A stretch of 64,000 nucleotides of DNA from Nitrospiraceae bacterium (GTDB lineage: Bacteria; Nitrospirota; Nitrospiria; Nitrospirales; Nitrospiraceae). Positions 36,747 to 45,062 of the stretch are shown piece by piece. Each line of letters begins with the position of its first letter. Within the stretch, counting starts at the first letter, position 1. A program made the position numbers and the translations under genes. The notes below the pieces were generated by a model. It worked only from the letters and a program-made list of their open reading frames with translations. It was not told the DNA's origin and ran no database searches. The stretch lies in assembly GCA_019637075.1 (NCBI GenBank), contig JAHBWI010000004.1, positions 62,001-126,000 on the forward strand, given 5' to 3'.

Positions 36747-37313
36747 ATGGAGAGTCTCGTCCCTCGCAACCATCCGCTTCGGCAACTGTTTGGAGCCTTG
36801 ACGGAAAAGAGTTTCACTGAGCATCTCGGTTGGCCAGACCTGAACGTCACCGACTACGTCTCCAACCTCCTCGTCGAATTCGCCCACGCCGACCGCCTCT
36901 ACCGCATCCAGAATCAAGACAGCCGCCAGCTCGACTCGGTGGTTGAAATGCTTTATGAATCCGAACTCATGCTCAATGCGCAGTCTCTGGAGCGCGAGCG
37001 GGACGTCCATCGCCACATCGGCGACTTCACCCTGTTCATGGCCGGGCTTTTCCCCGAATATCTTCGCCGACTCAAGACCGCCGGGCTCATCTACCATAAG
37101 GACTTCCTGGTCGACTATGTGAAGACCGGCAAACGGTCCTACGGGCTGGTGGCTGAGTATGGGGGCTACGATCCGGAGCAGGATTCACCCTTGTTCAGAA
37201 AGCTCTCGGAGAATTTCGAACTCTGTGTCACCGGTTTGGGATTTGTCCGGTGCGATCTCGATCGCATGCAGGATCCTGCCTACCGCAAATTCAAAGACAG
37301 TCTGCTCAATTGA
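36747..37313 (+). CDS. Conserved hypothetical protein
   Basis: A 188-residue soluble protein, largely helical (ADRLYRIQNQDSRQLDSVVEML, ERDVHRHIGDFTLFMAGLFPEYLRRL) with a patch resembling uncharacterised proteins in Nitrospira-type genomes. No catalytic motif. The ATG at 36747 follows GGAGG. Its stop overlaps the start of the next gene. Confidence 0.75.
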   Translation: MESLVPRNHPLRQLFGALTEKSFTEHLGWPDLNVTDYVSNLLVEFAHADRLYRIQNQDSRQLDSVVEMLYESELMLNAQSLERERDVHRHIGDFTLFMAGLFPEYLRRLKTAGLIYHKDFLVDYVKTGKRSYGLVAEYGGYDPEQDSPLFRKLSENFELCVTGLGFVRCDLDRMQDPAYRKFKDSLLN

Positions 37314-38257
37314 CGCCCACGAGACCGATCCTTTTGATCCACGGCGGGGCCGGCCGAAGGCCCATGACGGCCGCGCAGGCGGACTGCCTTGCCGCGACGT
37401 TGAACGAGGGGCATCAGTTGCTGCGTCGCGGTATGCCTGCGATGGGTGTCGTCGAAGAAGCGATCCGGCTGCTGGAAGGTTCCGGCCTCTTCAATGCAGG
37501 GAGGGGATCCAATCGCCAGCTTGACGGCATCCGTCGGATGGATGCTTCGATCATGGAAGGACGCACCCTCAAGGCGGGTGCGGTGGCGTCGATCGAAGGC
37601 ATCGTGCATCCGATCACGGCGGCGCGCCTGGTGCTGGAAGAGACCGGCCATGTGTTGCTTGTCGGGCCATCCGCATCCCGTTTTGCCGAGCACTTCGGCC
37701 TCGAGCGATTGCCACGTAAACAGGCGCCTCGCGCCTCCCGCAAACGCCGAGAAGGATTGACGGTCCAGGCTGATAAAATCTTCCGGCTGCACCGCGCGTT
37801 GCTGCGGCGCGGACGGCTTGCCCAGCGAGCGTTGGGAAAGGAAACAGTGGGAGCGGTGGCGCTGGACCGCCGGGGCACGCTTGCAGCCGGCGCCTCGACG
37901 GGCGGGGTCGATGTCATGCTGCCGGGCCGCGTCGGGGATACCCCGTTGATCGGCTGCGGCGTTTATGCGGACAATCTGGCCGGCGCGGTCTCGATGACTG
38001 GCCTGGGCGAGAGCATCATCCGGATTGCCGCAGCCAAGGAGCTCACCGATCTTCTGGCGCGGGGTTTGAGTCCTGCCGCCGCGTCACGGAAGACCCTCGC
38101 TTCACTCACCCGCCGTACTCACGGCGCTGCGGGCGCCTTGATTCTGGCACCGGACGGCCGCTTTGCGATCCGCCATACCACGCCCGTGATGGCAGCAGGT
38201 TATTGCAAGGGCGACGGGCGGCCCGTCGTCCAGGGCCGGTTTGCACCGCACTCCTAG
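37310..38257 (+). CDS. Isoaspartyl peptidase/L-asparaginase (Ntn hydrolase)
   Basis: A 315-residue type III asparaginase-like precursor that self-cleaves to expose an N-terminal Thr. The nucleophile should be Thr179 in KETVGAVALD, with ASTGG after it and IHGGAG at residues 10-15. The start is a TTG at 37310 that overlaps the preceding stop; it is needed to include IHGGAG, and there is no upstream ATG. Removes isoaspartyl dipeptides or asparagine. Confidence 0.85.
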   Translation: MTPTRPILLIHGGAGRRPMTAAQADCLAATLNEGHQLLRRGMPAMGVVEEAIRLLEGSGLFNAGRGSNRQLDGIRRMDASIMEGRTLKAGAVASIEGIVHPITAARLVLEETGHVLLVGPSASRFAEHFGLERLPRKQAPRASRKRREGLTVQADKIFRLHRALLRRGRLAQRALGKETVGAVALDRRGTLAAGASTGGVDVMLPGRVGDTPLIGCGVYADNLAGAVSMTGLGESIIRIAAAKELTDLLARGLSPAAASRKTLASLTRRTHGAAGALILAPDGRFAIRHTTPVMAAGYCKGDGRPVVQGRFAPHS

Positions 38258-38287
38258 TGGTTGGTAGAGTGGTTGAGGGTGAAACGT

Positions 38288-38719
38288 ATGGACGCCCTCT
38301 TTCATTTGGCTTTTCCCGTTCACGACCTTGCCGCGGCGAAGCGGTTTTATGTCGAGGGATTGGGCTGCGTACTCGGCCGAGAGTCGGCCACGGCCATGAC
38401 CCTCGGCTTGGCCGGCCATCAACTCGTAGCCCATCTGTCTACGGATGAGATCCATCGGCAGAAGGGCATCTATCCTCGCCACTTCGGCCTCGTACTGAGC
38501 CTCGAAACCGATTGGCAGGTCTTGGCGGATCGGGCCAAGGCCAGGGGCCTGACGTTCTATCAGCAGCCCCGGCACCGATATTGCGGCACCAAGATCGAAC
38601 ACCGCACGTTTTTCCTCGAAGACCCCTCCGGCAATCTTCTCGAGTTCAAACACTACACGCATGAATCGGCGATCTTCGGCGAACGCGGGTTCACCTCGGT
38701 CGGCGACAGCGACGAGTAG
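38288..38719 (+). CDS. VOC-family (glyoxalase-fold) protein
   Basis: A 143-residue glyoxalase/bleomycin-resistance/dioxygenase-fold protein. Metal-binding positions are seen as His in FHLAFPVHDL and HFGLVLS, and Glu in LLEFKHY. Substrate is unknown; extradiol ring-cleavage or lactoylglutathione chemistry cannot be told apart. GAGGGTGA before the ATG at 38288 sets the start. Confidence 0.85.
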   Translation: MDALFHLAFPVHDLAAAKRFYVEGLGCVLGRESATAMTLGLAGHQLVAHLSTDEIHRQKGIYPRHFGLVLSLETDWQVLADRAKARGLTFYQQPRHRYCGTKIEHRTFFLEDPSGNLLEFKHYTHESAIFGERGFTSVGDSDE

Positions 38720-38926
38720 CGCTATAGTGTCGAATGAGCCCCGCACGATCGGCAGAGGCAATCAGCCGCCGTCGCGAGAAGTCTACGTTGATAGCATGCC
38801 AACATCGGCAAGTCGGACAAGGCGATCGGTAAGCTGCTGGTTTGAGTCAAAGAGCTGAGGCCACCGGCAGGGAATCGGGTATTCAAACCGAGACGGAATC
38901 GGCCCCCATGAAGTTGAAACGTTAAT

Positions 38927-40078
38927 CTAGGAGGCGGGAATGTGCAGGTTTCGGCATTTGACCGACGTCCAAGGTTGACAGTAAGGGGACGGGTAGAGCG
39001 CAGCATCCTTCCCCGAAATTTGCGCTAGCGCGTTCATGCGCTTCTTCAATTCCATCACGGCTGATTCCACCTCGGGAAAGTGAGGATGAAATTCGAGCAC
39101 TTTCTGATACATGACCAGCGACTCCGCATACCTCGCTTGCCCAGCATAGACTTCGCCCAAATGAAAATACGCTTCCCAGAAATTCGGATTCAGCGGTAAA
39201 GATGTTTCAAAGACGGTAGCAGCCCGGTCGATTTCGCCCATCTGTTGGAGTGTCCAGCCGAGCTGCTGGTAGGCATCGTAGGTCGGATGATGATCGACCA
39301 CATACTCAAAGAAGGGGGCTGCATCCCGATATCGGCTCATTTGTTTGAGCGCAATTCCCACATGAAGCGCCTGAGTGTAGCCCTGGGGGTAGAGTCGCAA
39401 GTATTCAAGGGCGGCATCTCTTGCCTCATCAAGTCGATTCTGGTCTATGTATAGATAGAGTAAGTTTCTCCACGCGATGGTTGCAGTCGGAATTCTGCTA
39501 ACGATCTCCTTGAAATAGTGCTCGTCGTTATGGTCAATCGTCTTGACCCACGGTATCGCCAAGAATCCCGGCCGTACCTGCATCTTGACGAATTCGCCGC
39601 CCCAGAGTTGGTATCGCTCATTCCAATTCACGAAAACTCGATCTCCCTCTTGTCCTCCTTCCCAACGGACGACGACCCACGGGAATGCCGATTGTCCGGC
39701 AATGGATGTTTTTGTTTCAGACAAGGTTGAGATTTGCGAGTGATAGCCTGCTCCTGGACTGTCGTCGAAGGCACCATTAATCACGATCAACGTACTATGG
39801 ATTGCGAATGCGGCTATCAACAGGCGAATCCATCGGCGAAGGACGTGCAATGAGGTCATGAACTGTTTTTTGAGCTCCTCTGACTCCAGGGCAAGATCCG
39901 TCAAGGTAAGGACCATGAGGCTACCTGCAAGAAAAGGCAGGACAAATGGTAGCCAGGTTCCTACTACTCGATATTCCGTCTGCGCATAGATGGAAAAGGT
40001 GGATAATGCCATGAATGGGATGCTGCCCTTGAAGGGCCTTGCCAGCTGCACGAGGTGGTTGAGCGTGCGGTGTATCAT
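38927..40078 (-). CDS. Membrane protein with C-terminal TPR repeats
   Basis: A 383-residue protein. Three hydrophobic segments near the N terminus (about residues 20-70 and 95-110) are followed by TPR repeats (LNPNFWEAYFHLGEVYAGQARYAESL and similar). It overlaps the upstream TPR gene by one base (TGATG), so they are coupled. The start at 40078 is preferred over an in-frame codon at 40207. This region appears less GC-rich than its surroundings. Confidence 0.75.
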   Translation of the reverse strand: MIHRTLNHLVQLARPFKGSIPFMALSTFSIYAQTEYRVVGTWLPFVLPFLAGSLMVLTLTDLALESEELKKQFMTSLHVLRRWIRLLIAAFAIHSTLIVINGAFDDSPGAGYHSQISTLSETKTSIAGQSAFPWVVVRWEGGQEGDRVFVNWNERYQLWGGEFVKMQVRPGFLAIPWVKTIDHNDEHYFKEIVSRIPTATIAWRNLLYLYIDQNRLDEARDAALEYLRLYPQGYTQALHVGIALKQMSRYRDAAPFFEYVVDHHPTYDAYQQLGWTLQQMGEIDRAATVFETSLPLNPNFWEAYFHLGEVYAGQARYAESLVMYQKVLEFHPHFPEVESAVMELKKRMNALAQISGKDAALYPSPYCQPWTSVKCRNLHIPAS

Positions 40079-41481
40079 CACAAATTGTCCAAACTGCGAC
40101 TCAAGTAACTCAGTGCGACCGGGTTCCTCGGGGATTGTTGTAGGACCTGACGGAAACAGGGAGCAGCTCGTTGAAAGTCCAGAAGCCGCATGAAATAAAC
40201 CATGCATAGATTCAGGTGCGCTTCTAGATCAAGCGCTCCGAACCGCAGTGCCGTCTCATATTCGGTGGCCGCTTCTTTGTAACGACCCAACTGATCAAGG
40301 ACCACACCGAAGCCGTGGTGGGAGGTGCCGCTGCTGGGGTTCAAGGATATGGCGGCCCGAAAGGCAGCAATCGCTTCCTCATTCCGATTCATATGGTGGA
40401 GATCCGAGCCATAATTTTCGTAGAACCCGGCATCCCGAGGGTTCTGACGAAGCGCGAGTTCATAGTGTGTCCGTGATTCGGGGTCATGCCCCGTTCGGTG
40501 GTACATCCTCGCCGCGAAGTACTGCGCGCGCCAGTCGTTGGGCTCTGCCTCAAGCCGCTCGATTGCCAGCGAAAGGGCTTGCTGGTAGTCACCGATCTTT
40601 TCGCTGAGAAAAACGTGAAAGGGGAAATGTTGATCTTTTGGGGTGACTTCATATCCCCGCTTCAACATCTCGTATTCATGAACGAGATCACCGCGATGAG
40701 AGTAGAGGATTGAAGCCCAGCGGTAGGCGAACCCGTTCTTGGGGTTCGCATCGATTGCCTTCAGGAATGCCGGCAAGGCCTCATTGAGTTCGTGCTCACG
40801 GTAATGCACAATGCCTATCGTAAGATGGGCGATGTCCGAATGATCGGCGTTGTCCACAGCACGCTGCGCATAGGCGAGGGCAGGTCCTGCATGATTGGAA
40901 TCATAGATCCGTAAGTAGCGGTGGTACAGCGCAAGCAGGCAGTAGGGTTGGCTTCGCTCCTCGAGCGTATGCAATTCGCCCACAGCATGAAGCATGTAAA
41001 AGAATGTTCTGGGCTGATTGGAGGTGAACAGATTCAGTGCGCGATCGAGCGAGTGAATGGCGTCATCATATCGGTGCAGGCGGGTTTGGGTGACGCCGGC
41101 CAGCAGTAGGCCGTCGATGTGGTCGGGTTGCTGCTGAAGGACCGCCAAGAAAAATCCAAGGGCGGCATCGTCGCGGTGCCTGTCGAGCGACACCATGCCG
41201 GCGCGCAGCAGGTCCGGGATTTGGGAAGACTCCGGGCCTTTGATGTTCGGCTGACTAGATTCGGACCTATTGACCTGATCGGAGTCTGCCGATTCGGCTA
41301 GGTAGGCCGTCGCTGCGGCGAGGTAATTCCCAAAGAGGTACTGGGCGAAGCCTACGGCCTGTTTCGGTGACGTTGGGAATAATAATAGATCGATGTGACT
41401 GAAACGGGCCTTGCCCGCATAGACACAAAAGAACACAATTCCGATGACGAGCAATTCAAGATATAGTCGCTTTGCGGGCAT
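40078..41481 (-). CDS. TPR-repeat membrane-anchored protein
   Basis: A 467-residue protein with one N-terminal membrane helix (LELLVIGIVFFCVYAGKA) and about ten TPR units (e.g. LNPSSGTSHHGFGVVLDQLGRYKEA). It likely faces the periplasm and binds a partner through the repeats. It forms an operon with the downstream TPR protein. No enzymatic domain. Confidence 0.8.
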   Translation of the reverse strand: MPAKRLYLELLVIGIVFFCVYAGKARFSHIDLLLFPTSPKQAVGFAQYLFGNYLAAATAYLAESADSDQVNRSESSQPNIKGPESSQIPDLLRAGMVSLDRHRDDAALGFFLAVLQQQPDHIDGLLLAGVTQTRLHRYDDAIHSLDRALNLFTSNQPRTFFYMLHAVGELHTLEERSQPYCLLALYHRYLRIYDSNHAGPALAYAQRAVDNADHSDIAHLTIGIVHYREHELNEALPAFLKAIDANPKNGFAYRWASILYSHRGDLVHEYEMLKRGYEVTPKDQHFPFHVFLSEKIGDYQQALSLAIERLEAEPNDWRAQYFAARMYHRTGHDPESRTHYELALRQNPRDAGFYENYGSDLHHMNRNEEAIAAFRAAISLNPSSGTSHHGFGVVLDQLGRYKEAATEYETALRFGALDLEAHLNLCMVYFMRLLDFQRAAPCFRQVLQQSPRNPVALSYLSRSLDNL

Positions 41482-41554
41482 TTCCCAAATATAGCAGCCC
41501 GGTAGGAATACGAAGAGCTGAGGGAAGCTGCCAGCCTGAATTCGGTGCCCGCGT

Positions 41555-41572
41555 CACGAGATACCCTTCACG
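41555..41572 (-). repeat. Dispersed CGTGAAGCGTATCTCGTG-type repeat, copy 1
   Basis: Plus strand reads CACGAGATACCCTTCACG, one mismatch from the 18-bp core that flanks the four-helix-bundle gene. Located between mtgA and the TPR genes, beyond the mtgA stop. Confidence 0.65.
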
Positions 41573-41590
41573 CGCGACGAAGTTCTATTC

Positions 41591-42346
41591 CTATCCTTCG
41601 TTCTTCGTCTTGGTGACCGAGGCCGGGCGACGGCCGTTGCCTCGTTCCAGCCAGCGGATGATGTGCTGTTGTCTGCGTGCGAGGTACCTGGTGGGCCGGA
41701 TGGGATCGTATCGGCGGGGCGAGGGGAGGATTGCGGCAAGCAGGGCCGCTTCTTCCAACGTGAGTTCCTTCGCTGGCTTATCGAAGTGGTGACGGGCCGC
41801 GGCCTCCGCGCCGAAGACCCCTTGTCCCCACTCCGCAACGTTCAGATAGAGTTCCAGGATTTGCTGCTTGGTCAGGTGTTGCTCCAGGGAACGGGTGATC
41901 AGCGCCTCGCGGGCCTTGCGCAGTAGGGATCGTTCCGATGAGAGATAGAGGTTCTTCGCCAGTTGCTGGGTGATCGTGCTGCCGCCTCGCTTGAACTCGC
42001 CGACCTCGAGGTTGTACAGCGCGGCATCTTTGATTCCTTCCCAATCAAATCCTTCATGCGCAAAAAATGAGGCGTCCTCCGCCGCGACGACCGCCCGCTG
42101 CAGGTAGGGAGAAATTTTCGACAGCGGCACCCAGACGTATTGGATCTTCTGGGACCGCCCCTGTTCCTTGGCTTGGGCGCGGCGCGCTTCCATCAAGGCG
42201 GTTTCGGCGGGATGGTGTTTCGCGAGGTCCGAAACGTCGGGAAGGGTGACGAGCCAATAGAGGGCCAAGCCGGCCAGGGGGATACCGATCAGCACGGTGG
42301 CCCACAACAGCATCCGACCGAAGGTGCTGCCTGTTGACTTGCTCAC
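41591..42346 (-). CDS. mtgA: Monofunctional peptidoglycan glycosyltransferase
   Basis: A 251-residue GT51 enzyme that polymerises lipid II. The N-terminal membrane helix (ATVLIGIPLAGLALYWL) is followed by the catalytic Glu90 in VVAAEDASFF, then GGSTITQQLAKNLYLS and NVAEWGQGVFGAEAA. The start is GTG at 42346. Its 5' end overlaps the engB promoter on the other strand. Confidence 0.93.
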   Translation of the reverse strand: MSKSTGSTFGRMLLWATVLIGIPLAGLALYWLVTLPDVSDLAKHHPAETALMEARRAQAKEQGRSQKIQYVWVPLSKISPYLQRAVVAAEDASFFAHEGFDWEGIKDAALYNLEVGEFKRGGSTITQQLAKNLYLSSERSLLRKAREALITRSLEQHLTKQQILELYLNVAEWGQGVFGAEAAARHHFDKPAKELTLEEAALLAAILPSPRRYDPIRPTRYLARRQQHIIRWLERGNGRRPASVTKTKNEG

Positions 42347-42363
42347 CCTTGACCTTCTAGTAA
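42334..42363 (+). promoter_or_regulatory. Promoter of engB (leaderless type)
   Basis: TTGACT at 42334, 18-bp spacer, TAGTAA at 42358, then 9 nt to the ATG. It lies partly inside the first codons of mtgA. Confidence 0.5.
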
Positions 42364-42372
42364 ATAACGCAC

Positions 42373-42975
42373 ATGAAAGTACTCGGCGCCGAGTTTATCA
42401 AAAGTTGCGGGGCTCCAGAACAGTTTCCCTCCGATCGCCTGCCTGAGCTGGCGTTCGTGGGCCGGTCGAACGTGGGCAAGTCCTCCCTCATCAATTCCTT
42501 GCTCTATCGCAAGAGCCTGGCCAAGGTCAGCAAAACGCCAGGAAAAACGAGGGCTGTGAATTTCTTCACGGTGCGGACCTCGGATCCGGAACTCTCCCAG
42601 CTCTCGCTGGTGGATTTGCCGGGCTACGGCTATGCCAAAATTTCCAAGAGCGTCCGCGCGCAATGGGGACCACTGATCGAGCGTTATCTGCTGGACCGCC
42701 CGTCATTGGGATTAGTGGTGCTGTTGATCGAAGCCCGGGTCTGCACGGAGCAGGACGTCATGACCGTGCAGTGGGTGCAATCGATCGGCCGCCCGCTGGT
42801 GATCGCCTTGACCAAGTTCGACAAGCTGCGCCGCAGCGAACGAGACGCTGCTTTGCGGGATACGCGAAAGGCCTGCGGGGTGGGGGATGACGTGCCGATC
42901 GTGCCCTATTCGTCCGAAACGCACGAAGGCCGGGACGCCCTCTGGGGAGAAATCCGCCGGCAGCTTAAAACTTGA
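42373..42975 (+). CDS. engB: Ribosome biogenesis GTPase EngB/YsxC
   Basis: A 200-residue GTPase that aids large-subunit assembly. G1 is GRSNVGKSSL at residues 30-39, G3 DLPGYG, G4 TKFD. Full length. There is no Shine-Dalgarno; the -10 box is 9 nt upstream. Its last 11 bp overlap the surA-like gene on the other strand. Confidence 0.94.
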   Translation: MKVLGAEFIKSCGAPEQFPSDRLPELAFVGRSNVGKSSLINSLLYRKSLAKVSKTPGKTRAVNFFTVRTSDPELSQLSLVDLPGYGYAKISKSVRAQWGPLIERYLLDRPSLGLVVLLIEARVCTEQDVMTVQWVQSIGRPLVIALTKFDKLRRSERDAALRDTRKACGVGDDVPIVPYSSETHEGRDALWGEIRRQLKT

Positions 42976-43939
42976 TCTCGATGAAAGCCTTGTTCTTCAA
43001 GTCGGCCATCCAGGTCTGATACTGGTCCTCGGTCTTCTGCTGAAAGACCAGGGACTGAATTTCCTGCTTCACCTGATCGAAGGGCCGGAACTGCCGCTGA
43101 CTCTTGTCGTCCACCCGCACGATGTGGAACCCTTCCGACGTTTCGACGATGCCTGTGGTGCCGCCGACCGGCAAGCCTGCCACGGCCTGTTCGATCGCCG
43201 GGAGCAATTCGCCTTGCCGAACCAGCCCCAATCGGCCACCCTTGGAAGCATTGGCCCCGTCGGAAAAGCGCAGGGCCAGTTCATCGAATGATTCACCCTG
43301 CTTGAGCGCGGCCAACAGGGCTTCGGCGCGGCCGCGCGCGATGGACACTTCGTCCTCGTTGCGCGCTTTGATCAAGATTTGGCTGAGCTGATATTCTTCG
43401 GGGTAGGCGAACCGGTCTTGGTGCTCCTGGTAATAGCGCTTGATCTCCGTGTCGCCCACCATGATGACCCCGCGGACTTCGCGATCGACCACCCGCATGA
43501 GCAGTAACTGTTCCTTCACGCTTCTCGTCGCGGCCTGATCACCGCGTTCGATTTTCTCGCCCTGCTTCTTGAGCTCTTCGACCGCCTGCACGACTTCCTG
43601 ATCGGAGACTTCCACGCCCTTGTTGGTGGCAGCCTGGAGCTGGAGTTTGCGCTCGATCATCTTGGTGATGGCGGTGGCCTCGGCTGCCTTCAGGCGCCGA
43701 TCAAGCTCCTCGCCCTTATAGAGTTTTCGCAGCCGTTCCTGATCGGCGAGCAGATCCCGCTTCAATTCGGACAGCATGATCAGGTCTCTGTTGACGACCG
43801 CCACGATCCGGTCTTCAACCTTGGCGGCCTGGGCGGGGAGTGATGCGGGCAAAGCCCAGACGAGCACGCCGAGGGCCAGGCCCAGGTGTCGGACCGAAAC
43901 CAGTCGGTGCAAAGGCGATATGGTGCGGGGCTGCGTCAT
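42965..43939 (-). CDS. SurA-like periplasmic peptidyl-prolyl isomerase
   Basis: A 324-residue foldase: signal peptide (residues 14-38), SurA-type N domain (VEDRIVAVVNRDLIMLSELK) and one parvulin PPIC domain (AKNEDEVSIARGRAEALLAALKQGESFDELA shortened). It helps outer-membrane proteins fold. SurA of E. coli has two PPIC domains; this has one. It is the last gene of the reverse run, with its own -10 box. Confidence 0.87.
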   Translation of the reverse strand: MTQPRTISPLHRLVSVRHLGLALGVLVWALPASLPAQAAKVEDRIVAVVNRDLIMLSELKRDLLADQERLRKLYKGEELDRRLKAAEATAITKMIERKLQLQAATNKGVEVSDQEVVQAVEELKKQGEKIERGDQAATRSVKEQLLLMRVVDREVRGVIMVGDTEIKRYYQEHQDRFAYPEEYQLSQILIKARNEDEVSIARGRAEALLAALKQGESFDELALRFSDGANASKGGRLGLVRQGELLPAIEQAVAGLPVGGTTGIVETSEGFHIVRVDDKSQRQFRPFDQVKQEIQSLVFQQKTEDQYQTWMADLKNKAFIEIKF

Positions 43940-43950
43940 AGGTCGATCGG

Positions 43951-43956
43951 ATTGTA
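43951..43956 (-). promoter_or_regulatory. -10 box of the surA-like gene (leaderless type)
   Basis: TACAAT on the reverse strand lies 11 nt before the start codon at 43939. A -35 partner is not convincing. Confidence 0.4.
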
Positions 43957-44134
43957 CACAATTGCCGGGTCAGAAAGGGAGCGTCAATGCGGTCGTCCGG
44001 GGTGCGGCATCGAGGAAGCTGAGGCGTCCTGCCGAGGAGCTTGGACTGCAATCGTAGGCCGGCCACTGCAGGGGCACGTCCGTCTGCAGGCGTCGCTGCA
44101 TATTCGACGCGTCCTGGTTCGTTCCAATTCCGGT

Positions 44135-45031
44135 TTACGGGCGGCCGGTTTCGTCGGTCACGTATCGCGACGCATCGGCCAAGCGAATCGTGGCGCCGGT
44201 CCGCAGTTCTGAGAAGACGTCATCCAACCGTTTCCGCCGCTTTTCGGCCAACAGTTCCTGGCGCAGCCGCTCGCGCGTAGCCTGGTCGGCCTGAAGAATC
44301 TCGGGCTCGAGCGGGCTGACCTTCATGAGGTAGTAGCCCTTCTCGGACTTCACCGGGTCGCTCAAGACTCCCGGCCGCAGGTTGGGCACGAGGGCGTCGA
44401 GTTCCGGTTCGAGGAGGCCCTTCTTGTACGGGCCGAGGTCGCCGCCCTTGGCGCGGCTGCGTTCGTCCACCGAATAACGGGCGGCGAACTTCGAGAAGTT
44501 CCCGCCGGCTTCCACCTGACGCTTCAAATCCTTCGCCGCATAGACGTTGGGCAGCAGCATCACCGAGACGGCGACCTTGGGGTTCGCCAACAACTGGTTC
44601 GCGTGCTTTTCCAGATACGCGTCGAGCTCTTCCTTCGAGACTTCGACCTTGGTCTTGATCTTGTCCTTCAGCAGTTCGTCCAGGATCAACTGTTCCCGGT
44701 AGCGCTGCGTCTTTTCGCGAATGTCATCCGACTGGTCCAGGCCTTGTTTCCGGGCTTCCTGCATGAGCAATTCACGCATGATCAATTCGTCGAGGAACCG
44801 CTTCTTGCCGCCTTCCTTGTCGTAACGGGTTCTGGTGGCCTGGGACAGTTCACCCCATCGGAGGTCGAACTCGGATTGCGTGATAGAGCGGCCGTTGATC
44901 ATGGCCACTACGGGTTCTTCCTGCGGCGGCTCGGTACAGCCGGTCAGCGAACCGGTCAGGCCCAATGAAATGAGGGCGCAGGCGAGGCGTACGCGCCAGT
45001 CGGCGGACAACGATATCAGAGGCTGCATCAT
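44135..45031 (-). CDS. Lipoprotein peptidyl-prolyl isomerase (PrsA/PpiD-type)
   Basis: About 298 residues with a lipoprotein signal (LTGC, Cys32), an N-terminal SurA_N-like region (MINGRSITQSEFDLRWGELSQ) and a C-terminal PPIC domain (KGGDLGPYKKGLLEPELDAL, EKGYYLMKVS). A second extracytoplasmic foldase beside the surA-like gene. Starts at ATG 45031 or 45028 are possible; a TTG at 45058 is less likely. 31 bp from the mfd stop. Confidence 0.85.
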   Translation of the reverse strand: MMQPLISLSADWRVRLACALISLGLTGSLTGCTEPPQEEPVVAMINGRSITQSEFDLRWGELSQATRTRYDKEGGKKRFLDELIMRELLMQEARKQGLDQSDDIREKTQRYREQLILDELLKDKIKTKVEVSKEELDAYLEKHANQLLANPKVAVSVMLLPNVYAAKDLKRQVEAGGNFSKFAARYSVDERSRAKGGDLGPYKKGLLEPELDALVPNLRPGVLSDPVKSEKGYYLMKVSPLEPEILQADQATRERLRQELLAEKRRKRLDDVFSELRTGATIRLADASRYVTDETGRP

Positions 45032-45062
45032 GTGGGTGATCCGGGTTGTGGGGGTCAACTGC

